A DNA stretch of 40,731 nucleotides, taken from assembly GCA_019748095.1 (NCBI GenBank), contig JAIEQA010000067.1, positions 1 to 40,731 of the forward strand, written 5' to 3'. This document shows positions 7,270 through 14,318 of this stretch, piece after piece (the stretch's first letter is position 1; every line of letters begins with the position of its first letter). The position numbers were made by a program, and so were the translations under genes. This DNA comes from Caulobacteraceae bacterium (lineage in GTDB: Bacteria > Pseudomonadota > Alphaproteobacteria > Caulobacterales > Caulobacteraceae). The notes beneath the pieces are model-generated. The model worked only from the letters and a program-made list of their open reading frames with translations, was not told where the DNA came from and did no database searches.

Positions 7270-7785
7270 CTACAACTGGACGGACAGCTGCCAGTTCATC
7301 GACCGGCTACGGCTGATGATGTCCGGCACGGAGGTGATGAGGAGTTCTCCCGACAGGTTGTTGAACAGGGCGACGCGATGTCGAGGCCCGAGCTGATCCG
7401 CGGCCGAGATTTCGCTCTCGGTCAAAGCGAAGAAGAAGCCTGCGAACCCGGGTTGGACCCGCGGCTGGTTCGCAGTCTTGATCTCGATGAAGGTGACGCC
7501 GTCGATCTGTCGGCGCAGGCGATCGGGATCCGTGAAGTCGAGAGGTTGAGGGGCGGCGAGGGCGTCGAAGCTCGACGCCTTAATCGTCACGCCGGTCTCG
7601 GCGAGCGCGGCCAGAAGCTGCCGGAGCGCCGGCCCCTTGGGGCGGCTGGTCCAGTGCTCCATCGCCAGAAGGGCCGCCTGTTCGCCTGCGGCTCCGCTCT
7701 CATTCGCCAGCCGCGCCAGATGGGCGCGTTTGGCGGTGATGACCTCAAGCGGCGTCATGGGTGGTAAATGCGCGGGCGCGCTCAA
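7270..7785 (-). CDS. PD-(D/E)XK-like hypothetical protein
   Basis: This protein of up to 171 residues has a C-terminal half resembling DUF3883-type PD-(D/E)XK folds. The motif FIEIKTA (residues 99-105) supplies the E-x-K pair on a beta strand, with several aspartates just before it (DFTDPD). A segment FFFALTESEISAADQL follows, then HRVALFNN. In related proteins this segment is the helix after the active site, so nuclease activity is plausible but not certain. The longest frame uses a TTG that overlaps the stop of the DUF2971 gene as TTGA, implying coupling. An ATG at 7758 would give a protein nine residues shorter. Neighbours suggest an accessory nuclease-rich operon. Confidence 0.6.
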   Translation of the reverse strand: MSAPAHLPPMTPLEVITAKRAHLARLANESGAAGEQAALLAMEHWTSRPKGPALRQLLAALAETGVTIKASSFDALAAPQPLDFTDPDRLRRQIDGVTFIEIKTANQPRVQPGFAGFFFALTESEISAADQLGPRHRVALFNNLSGELLITSVPDIISRSRSMNWQLSVQL

Positions 7786-8594
7786 AGCGGTCTGACCTCA
7801 AGGCGGAAGCGCTGCGGATCGGGCGTCGCCTCCAGGAACTCCACCGGGATACCTCGCTCCGCCACCCATTCCTGCACCATCGCACGCTCGTCGGGGCCGC
7901 ACCGGGCCCCGAAGATGACGCCGTCCAGCCGGTCAGGCGGGAAGGCTTCATGACCGGCGCCGCCAAGAACCTCCCGGCGGAAGAGGCGGTGCTCCTGTTC
8001 GTAGGCCCAGAAGTCCGCCTTGACCAACAGGGCGTCGAAAAGACCTGCGTAGTCGTCCGGAGCTGCCGCGCGGTTCACGACAGGTCGATCAGCCGCATAG
8101 GACACACGATAGGCCGGGTCGGGGATGTCGGCCGACAGGGGACGGGTCTTGAAGCGAAGGCAGAGACCGGCGTGGGAGTCTGCATAGTGGGACCACATCA
8201 GCACCTGATCGTTCACGCCGCTCAGACAGCACACTGCAAGGTTCTGCATGTGGTTGGCACCCGCCCGCTGCATCATCTCGGACGCCGTTTCAGGCGAGAG
8301 ACTCACCAGATAGTCGAACACTCGCTCCCGTTCCTCGGCCGATGCGAGGGGATTGGCCTTATCGACGACGTATCGAACATAGGCTTCGTACTCGGCAGGG
8401 CTGCTGTTGAGGGTGAAGCTCGGGAAGGAATCGAACGGATCGTTGAATGACGCGGCCTGTGCGAACCAGAGCCGGCTGTTGACGATGATGTCGCGGGTGA
8501 ACTCACGCGCGCCGGGCGAGAGCGACCGGTATTTGTACAGTACGGGCGGGGGCGTGTCGAAACGCCATCCGGCGCCGGGCGTCGCGCTCGTCAC
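7782..8594 (-). CDS. DUF2971 family protein
   Basis: This 270-residue protein has the family signature near the N-terminus: VLYKYRSL, then LWFAQAASFNDPFDSFPSF. A central CCLSGVNDQVLMWSHYADSHAG block is also typical of DUF2971, and a C-terminal EHRLFR/ VIFGARC block follows. The biochemical function of DUF2971 is unknown. The genes recur in accessory and mobile regions. The start is GTG with a good AGGGAG ribosome-binding sequence 6-10 bp upstream. The stop overlaps the start of the next gene, so the two are translated together. Confidence 0.8.
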   Translation of the reverse strand: MTSATPGAGWRFDTPPPVLYKYRSLSPGAREFTRDIIVNSRLWFAQAASFNDPFDSFPSFTLNSSPAEYEAYVRYVVDKANPLASAEERERVFDYLVSLSPETASEMMQRAGANHMQNLAVCCLSGVNDQVLMWSHYADSHAGLCLRFKTRPLSADIPDPAYRVSYAADRPVVNRAAAPDDYAGLFDALLVKADFWAYEQEHRLFRREVLGGAGHEAFPPDRLDGVIFGARCGPDERAMVQEWVAERGIPVEFLEATPDPQRFRLEVRPL

Positions 8595-8674
8595 AGGTCT
8601 CTCCCTCTTAGGTCCCTGTGGGTGCTATCAGCTCGCCTGCGTCGATACGAGACCGGCGATGCCCGAGCCGCGAG

Positions 8675-9868
8675 TCAGGCACCAACCCTTTCGTAAGTCC
8701 GCCCATCAAGGACGCGCTGGACCTGCTCGGTGCCCCGGGCTCCGATGCGCTCCGAGATATCAGCGGCCGAATGCGATTTCGCCAGGGCGCGAATGGCCTC
8801 CACCTGCTCGATCGACAATCGATCCGAGCGACTGCAGATCTGGGCGGCCGCCCACGTCCGATCCTGCCATCGCTCCTTGAGCCAGGGGCGTGGCAGATCG
8901 TCTCCGGTGCGTGCGCTGACCCATCTGTCGAGCGCCGGCTCACGCTCGTCGGGTTCAGGCGGCGCACCGGGCGGAATCATGCCGTGCTCGCGCAGATACC
9001 GCAGGCCGTCCTTGCCCCCGGGGATCATGTTCAGACGTCGCTGATCCTCCCAGTGACCTTCCACCAGAGCCTCCTCGGCCTGGTACAGGGCCTCAAGGTC
9101 ATCGGTGACGCCCATGACCTTGTGATTGACGTAGGTGATGCGTCCGGCGGCCAGCTCCTCCCGGAAGGTCCGGTGGAATTTGAGCGTGCCCCCGTTTCGG
9201 ATGGCCCTCTGATGCTCGGCCCAACGCGTCTGCCAGCTGCGCGTCGTCAGCCCCACATAGAACCAGCCGTCATCAGGATAGGAGCCGCCCTCGCCGAAAA
9301 TGTGCTGGTAGAGCACATAGGATTTCCGGGGCCACAACGTCGGCGCGAGCAGCAGGTGCGCGGGCGAGGTGAACAGCTGGCTGGGGCGTTTGACACCCGG
9401 AATGTGAAGCGGAGCCTGACCGCGCCTGGCCAGATCAAGCAGAACCGGGTCGTCGACGACGTCCAGGCGGATCTGCGGCGCAATGGGCAGCTCGCCGTCC
9501 GCCAGAGGCTTGCCGGACGCCATCTCGGTCGGACCGACGCTCCTGTGACCCGGTCGGATCATCTGCTGCGGGGCCACGAACATCGCGCGGTCCCCGAGTT
9601 TGATGGCGTGAAACACCGGAATGGCCTGGCCTGGTCCGACCCGGATCAGACCGTTGGTCTGTCTGGCGGATCCGAGCCAGTGGCTGCCGTAGTCCGAGCG
9701 GAGCCAGACGCGCAGCATGGCGTCCAGTTCCTTGCGGTGCCTGTGCATGGCCTTGGGGGCCAAATGCAGCCACCAGGCTTCATTGATCGCGACCATGAGG
9801 ATCCGGGGTCGTTCCGCCGCTGAAGCGGCCCAAGGTCTGCGTCTAACCCGGACGGAGGCCGAGGCCAT
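8675..9868 (-). CDS. GIY-YIG nuclease-like protein with C-terminal HTH
   Basis: This is a protein of about 397 residues. Residues 1-175 have no recognised domain. Residues 180-290 form a GIY-YIG-like module: SYVLYQHI, then GWFYVGLTTR (201-210), R215, a glutamate helix (YQAEEALVE) and RLNMIPGG with the conserved Asn. Residues 345-397 look like the helix-turn-helix tail of homing-endonuclease-type proteins (LSIEQVEAIRALAKSHSAAD, ending near VLDGRTYERV). A site-specific DNA cutter or mobile-element nuclease is the natural guess. The frame is open far upstream into the preceding gene. The ATG at 9868 (or a TTG at 9883) is the credible start, since the preceding gene stops at 9889. Confidence 0.75.
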   Translation of the reverse strand: MASASVRVRRRPWAASAAERPRILMVAINEAWWLHLAPKAMHRHRKELDAMLRVWLRSDYGSHWLGSARQTNGLIRVGPGQAIPVFHAIKLGDRAMFVAPQQMIRPGHRSVGPTEMASGKPLADGELPIAPQIRLDVVDDPVLLDLARRGQAPLHIPGVKRPSQLFTSPAHLLLAPTLWPRKSYVLYQHIFGEGGSYPDDGWFYVGLTTRSWQTRWAEHQRAIRNGGTLKFHRTFREELAAGRITYVNHKVMGVTDDLEALYQAEEALVEGHWEDQRRLNMIPGGKDGLRYLREHGMIPPGAPPEPDEREPALDRWVSARTGDDLPRPWLKERWQDRTWAAAQICSRSDRLSIEQVEAIRALAKSHSAADISERIGARGTEQVQRVLDGRTYERVGA

Positions 9869-9888
9869 CGATATGATCGTCAAGGGTC

Positions 9889-11040
9889 TTACTCGCCCAG
9901 CAGATGGTCGAGGCCGCGCTTTCGCAGGAAGGCCTTCATGGCGTCCGAAACGGGAGGCTCGACATCGAACTCCCCGAACCGCTGACGGAACAGATCCCAA
10001 TGCCGGGCGAGGTGGCCCTGACGCCGGAAATCGGGCGCGAGCCAGATCCAGTCCAGCCTCCACGGCCGCCCTTCGCCAGGCTGAGGACGAAAGGCGGCGG
10101 ATCCCGCCACCCGGTCCTCGGGGTCGATGAAGAGGAAGCCGACCGGGTCGGGATCCTGCTCCGGCCTCTCTGGCCACTGTGAAAAGGTGTAATCGAACTC
10201 GCGTTTGAAGGCGAAGGCCCGCCGGTACATGTGATCATGCTTCCATTGGGGCGATCGGCTGTCGACCCAGGGGGCTTCCAGGGCGTCTGCCGCGACGGCC
10301 TCCGCCATCTTGCGATCGGGTTCCGGTTTCAGGATCGCGAGGCGCCGTCGGTGGGTCCGGCGATGCTGTTTGTCAGCGGACGGGATGCCTTTGACATACT
10401 CGTGTCCGCAGTCCTCGCAGATTACCAGTGTCGGCTCCGGACGCGGGCGATATTTCGGGGCCTTCACCGTGAGCCAGAGCGGCGCCTCGTCGTCGTTCAA
10501 CGCATATTCGGCCTTGTAGCCATGGGGCGTCTCCAAGGTTTGACGCTTCACGCCGCGCCAATCGCCCAGATCCACATCGAGGGTCAGCGGCGGAGTGCGG
10601 CCGACGCTTTTGTGGTGAAAGAGGGCGTCCACGCCCTGCCAGGTGAGGTGGGATGCCTTGCTGAGCTCAGAGCGCAGGCGGGAGCACAGGACCTCCGCGT
10701 CGATCAGGAACCCCAGCCTTTCGAGTAGGATAAGCACGGCCGCGGCGTCGGTGACGGAAAGGCTGTCATAGCCGTCGGGCTGATCGAACCGGTTGGCAGG
10801 GCGGTCGAAGACGGGACGAAACTCCAGCTTCAGCATTTTGACGAAAACGTCGGGTCTCAAATCAAACCGGTCGAGCCGGCGATCAGCCATCAGCATCGCA
10901 TCCTCCAGCGCCAATTCAGAAATCCAGCCCTCGCGGGCGACGGCGGCCCAGGTCTTGGCCAGACTGACCGAGGGCGGCGCGGGCGCGTTGAGCGCGTTCC
11001 AGATCGCACTCAGAGTCTTCGGCTCGGTGTGCAGGCTCAT
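9889..11040 (-). CDS. protein with Eco1/ESCO-like zinc finger and C-terminal GNAT-like domain
   Basis: This 383-residue protein has a helical N-terminal domain (about 1-150) that is unrecognised. At about 206-232 lies a C-x2-C-x14-H-x3-H finger (ICEDCGHEYVKG, then DKQHRRTHRR) of the type that precedes the acetyltransferase domain in the cohesin acetyltransferases Eco1/ESCO. The C-terminal 100 residues resemble a GNAT fold, with WIWLAPDFRRQGHLARHW as the acetyl-CoA-binding strand and helix. A protein acetyltransferase is therefore likely; the substrate is unknown. The ATG at 11040 overlaps the upstream stop as ATGA and is preferred over the ATG at 11061. Its neighbours are the membrane protein upstream and the GIY-YIG protein downstream. 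Confidence 0.72.
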   Translation of the reverse strand: MSLHTEPKTLSAIWNALNAPAPPSVSLAKTWAAVAREGWISELALEDAMLMADRRLDRFDLRPDVFVKMLKLEFRPVFDRPANRFDQPDGYDSLSVTDAAAVLILLERLGFLIDAEVLCSRLRSELSKASHLTWQGVDALFHHKSVGRTPPLTLDVDLGDWRGVKRQTLETPHGYKAEYALNDDEAPLWLTVKAPKYRPRPEPTLVICEDCGHEYVKGIPSADKQHRRTHRRRLAILKPEPDRKMAEAVAADALEAPWVDSRSPQWKHDHMYRRAFAFKREFDYTFSQWPERPEQDPDPVGFLFIDPEDRVAGSAAFRPQPGEGRPWRLDWIWLAPDFRRQGHLARHWDLFRQRFGEFDVEPPVSDAMKAFLRKRGLDHLLGE

Positions 11041-11708
11041 GAGATCGGTGCCATGCACCAAGCGGCTTTGGGCAGGCTGCCGGTGATCGGTCGCCGCCCG
11101 GCGATTGTGGCGCGGACTCCGTCGAGCTCAAGCGACCAGGGCTTGTGAAGGTCGGGGGCATGGCTCGCGACCAACGGCAGGGCGATCAGGGTGAAGTCAA
11201 TCACGACGGCGTCGGCGACGCCCGGGACCATCGGGAGCGACAGGAAGTCGCCGGTCTCGGCCGGACGCAACAGCCAGGTCCGGCGTTCGCTGCGGTGGTG
11301 CTGGATGAGCGTCAACCGGGCGGCGTCAAACCGCAGCAAGGCTGGCCTGGACGCGCGAAGAGCGCCGCGGTGAAGGGTCAGCCGGATCGTAAGAGCCTCA
11401 AGGGTCGAGGCGCCGAACTCGGCGTTGGCGGCGGCGGACAGGATCAAAACGACGGGTCGTTCGCGCACCCAACGCAGGGAGCGCCAGACGGGCTGCGCGA
11501 GCCATGGGCCCGGTGCCCGGGACCGAAGGCGGTGGAGGCCTTGAAGGGTCAGGGCTGCGATGATCATCACGACGGCAAGCGCGACCGCCGCCAGCGCGAG
11601 CGGACGGGGCACGGCCGGCAGCAGATCCGGAGCCAGCTTGTCGATGATCCACCAGCCGACGGTCGCGACCGACGGCAGCCCGGCGAGCCAGTTGACGCGA
11701 CGTTTCAT
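11037..11708 (-). CDS. hypothetical membrane protein with two N-terminal transmembrane segments
   Basis: This is a 223-residue protein with two hydrophobic segments in the first 65 residues (VNWLAGLPSVATVGWWIIDK and a longer one around LALAAVALAVVMIIAALTL), then about 150 soluble residues rich in beta-type sequence. I recognise no family. It is the first gene of the minus-strand block and overlaps the zinc-finger GNAT gene by 4 bp, so the two products are probably made together and may interact. The frame can start at a GTG at 11747. I prefer the ATG at 11708, which has a GGGG sequence upstream and gives a normal membrane-protein N-terminus. Confidence 0.6.
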   Translation of the reverse strand: MKRRVNWLAGLPSVATVGWWIIDKLAPDLLPAVPRPLALAAVALAVVMIIAALTLQGLHRLRSRAPGPWLAQPVWRSLRWVRERPVVLILSAAANAEFGASTLEALTIRLTLHRGALRASRPALLRFDAARLTLIQHHRSERRTWLLRPAETGDFLSLPMVPGVADAVVIDFTLIALPLVASHAPDLHKPWSLELDGVRATIAGRRPITGSLPKAAWCMAPIS

Positions 11709-11921
11709 GTCGAATCGCCCCGTTTGCGAATGATCCGATTTGAACACTAGGCGTGATCAAAGTCGCGCGCCCTCAAACGACCCCTAGGTTCATATCGGCG
11801 GCACCAATTGTCGGAAGCGACTCGGGCGACGAGAAGCCGGAGGGCTCTCGTTGGCGCTCCGCTACGCTGAGACCCGGAGCAGGAACTAGGAACCTTCACC
11901 GGATGCGTCAAAGAACAGCGG

Positions 11922-14312
11922 TCACCCGGGAAGACCCAGGACCTCGTCCAGCCATCGCCAGACGGTGGCGTACATGTCGCGAATGTTCGCCGGGCTGGAC
12001 AAGACGTGTCCTTCGCCTCTGTAGGTGACGAGGACCACATCCTTCTGCTGTCGATAGAGCGCCGAGAACAACTCCTCGGCCTGCCCGGGGGGAACGTAGT
12101 CCCGGTCGGCCGTGAAAAGCAGAACCGGCGCGGAGATGCGATCCGCGTGGAGCGCAGGGCTGTTGCGCACGTAGCGGTCGGTAGCCGCAAACGGCGGCGC
12201 GCCAAGGCCTCCTTGGCCGGTTTCAACCCAGCCGGCGCGGGACCGTACCGGCAGTCCATCCTCGGGCGCGAGGGACTGCGACAGCGGGAACTGGCCCCAG
12301 GCGCTCAGCAGATTGTACGGGCCATTGGCTGCGATGACGGCCGAAAAGCGATCCGATTGGGTTGCAGCGGCGACGGCGGCAAAGGCGCCGAAGCTGTGTC
12401 CCCACAGGATGATCCGGTCAGGGTCGAAGTCGCCCGATGGGGCCGCTGCATCGACGGCGGCGAGGATGTCGGACGCCATGCCGGCGGCGGGCTCGCCTCG
12501 TCTGTCCGCCCGCGGAAGACTCGGGATCAGCACCGCGTAACCGGCCGAGACCATCAGTTGCACATTGGTCATCACGTCCGGATCTGTCGGCGCCGGCGCG
12601 CGGGCGGGGCCGCCGGGATAGGGGACGATGATCAGAGCGGGTTTGCGATCGCCAGCCGCGAGAGGGCGATAAAGCCAGCTCACGAGCGGGGAGCCGTCAG
12701 CAGTTCGATGGGTCACGGCGTGGGCGGAGGCGAAGGTGATCTGGCCGAGCCCGTCATTCAGCCGGATCACCGACGGTCCGCCGTCCAGAGTCAGAACCTC
12801 GCGGTTCTGATCGTCGTTGCTCGCGGCGATCAGATGTTTGTCGCCCACCGCTGCGACCCGGGGAGACGCCCTCATCCTGAGGCCGACCATGGAGCCCGAT
12901 GTCGCATCGACCCGCCACATCTCGTCACCGTCGCCCGTCAGCACCCAGTCTCGTCGAGGCGGGCTGTTGAAGAAGAAGCGCTGCCCCTGACTGAACAGGG
13001 CCGACGTGACGCTCGGCCTGGGCCGGATCGGCCGTCCCAGCCGTTCGGCATGACCGTCGCGATCCACCGCCCAAGCCTCGGCTCCGGCCTGCACCACGAC
13101 GTGATCCGGGGACACGCCGACGAGCCCCGCGGAGGGTGACGCCAGGCTGCGGGTCAGAACCTGGGGGCCTGCGTCCGAGAGAGCGATCCAGTCCCGGCGT
13201 TCGCCATTCTCTGCATAGAGAATAGGGGACTCTCCGAACCAGTCTGCGCTGACGACTTCCGTGCGCAGGCCCGTTTCGACGAGCGCTGGCTTGAAGCCGC
13301 CGAGCGCTGTGGTGATGACGGTTTTCCCTTCGGGATCGATCTGCAGGAGGCGACCTTCCGACCAGGGCTCGTCGTCATGCCTCGCCCAGACCAACAGGCG
13401 CCCGCCGGAGGGCGCCCAGGTCAGGAGGAGCGGGGAGACGTCCTGCCCCGGCAACGGCTCCCACGCCTCACCGCTCACAAGATCGACGAGGGTGAGTTCC
13501 CGCCTGTCCGAGAAATCGCCCTGGAGAAAGGGGGCGTCGGGTTTGAAGGGCCGGTCCTGTGTGAACCTGACCGCCGCAGCGAAGCGGCCTCCAGGCGCGA
13601 GTTCAAGGTCGTGGAAGCGACCGGAGGCCAGAGTTCGTTGCGTCCCCGAGGCGGCGGACACCAGCACGAGGCGGGCGTCGGCGGGTTGGGGGTTTAGCCG
13701 TAGGAAGGCGCCGCCGCCGATCAGGGTGCGGCCCGGTTGAGCCCCCTCGCGGGTCAACCGCCACAGCCGCCTCATTCGATCTTCGGCGTCGAAACCCAGC
13801 CGCATCATCGTGGGCAGGTCTCTGTCGGCGCGCTGGATCATCACCAGATCGTCGCCGTTGCGCCACTGCGCCGCCCGGCCCCACATCGCCGTCTCTGGCG
13901 TGCCGGAAAGCCACCGTATTTCACCGGTGACCGTGTCCGCGATCCCGGCCGTGAATGTGCGGTCCCGCAGCCTATAGATCAGCAGGCGCCGGTCGTCGGG
14001 CGACCAGGCGCCGATGACATGGCCTGTTCCTTCCGCCTCGGGCAGAAGCGACCGAGGCGCGGCCCGGCTGTCGGATGGCGCGATGAGAATTCGGGTCCGC
14101 AGAACCAAATCCAGCGCATCATAGTCGTAGGGCGCCGCGTCGAGGTTTGGGCCGATCCGCTCGAAGGCGACGGTCGTTTCCCGAGGTGAGAACACCGCTT
14201 GTCCGAAACGTTCGATCCTTAGCAGATCATCCAGGGTGAAAGGGTTGGCGCGAGCCGGCCCCGATCCGAGGATCAGGGCCACGCTCGCGATAGCGAGCGC
14301 CAGGCGGAACAT
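11922..14312 (-). CDS. lasso peptide isopeptidase (S9 prolyl-oligopeptidase family)
   Basis: This 796-residue alpha/beta hydrolase has a beta-propeller N-terminal domain. The catalytic triad is visible: Ser640 in WGHSFGAF, Asp738 in RDYVPPG and His769 in GEGHVLSSP. A signal peptide (MFRLALAIASVALILG, cleavage near ARA-NP) implies the periplasm. S9 enzymes encoded next to a TonB receptor, FecR and a sigma factor in Caulobacter and Asticcacaulis lasso clusters cut the isopeptide bond of the cognate lasso peptide. The context is the same here, so the predicted substrate is the Gly1-Glu9 ring of the A1/A2 products. The gene follows the receptor gene by 6 bp. Without the context it would be called a generic S9 peptidase. 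Confidence 0.85.
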   Translation of the reverse strand: MFRLALAIASVALILGSGPARANPFTLDDLLRIERFGQAVFSPRETTVAFERIGPNLDAAPYDYDALDLVLRTRILIAPSDSRAAPRSLLPEAEGTGHVIGAWSPDDRRLLIYRLRDRTFTAGIADTVTGEIRWLSGTPETAMWGRAAQWRNGDDLVMIQRADRDLPTMMRLGFDAEDRMRRLWRLTREGAQPGRTLIGGGAFLRLNPQPADARLVLVSAASGTQRTLASGRFHDLELAPGGRFAAAVRFTQDRPFKPDAPFLQGDFSDRRELTLVDLVSGEAWEPLPGQDVSPLLLTWAPSGGRLLVWARHDDEPWSEGRLLQIDPEGKTVITTALGGFKPALVETGLRTEVVSADWFGESPILYAENGERRDWIALSDAGPQVLTRSLASPSAGLVGVSPDHVVVQAGAEAWAVDRDGHAERLGRPIRPRPSVTSALFSQGQRFFFNSPPRRDWVLTGDGDEMWRVDATSGSMVGLRMRASPRVAAVGDKHLIAASNDDQNREVLTLDGGPSVIRLNDGLGQITFASAHAVTHRTADGSPLVSWLYRPLAAGDRKPALIIVPYPGGPARAPAPTDPDVMTNVQLMVSAGYAVLIPSLPRADRRGEPAAGMASDILAAVDAAAPSGDFDPDRIILWGHSFGAFAAVAAATQSDRFSAVIAANGPYNLLSAWGQFPLSQSLAPEDGLPVRSRAGWVETGQGGLGAPPFAATDRYVRNSPALHADRISAPVLLFTADRDYVPPGQAEELFSALYRQQKDVVLVTYRGEGHVLSSPANIRDMYATVWRWLDEVLGLPG

Positions 14313-14318
14313 GGCGCT

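Noticed and set aside
8618..9823. Plus-strand open frame of about 400 codons opposite the GIY-YIG gene
   Set aside because: The minus-strand product has recognisable GIY-YIG and HTH motifs, while the plus-strand frame has none and no credible ribosome-binding sequence.
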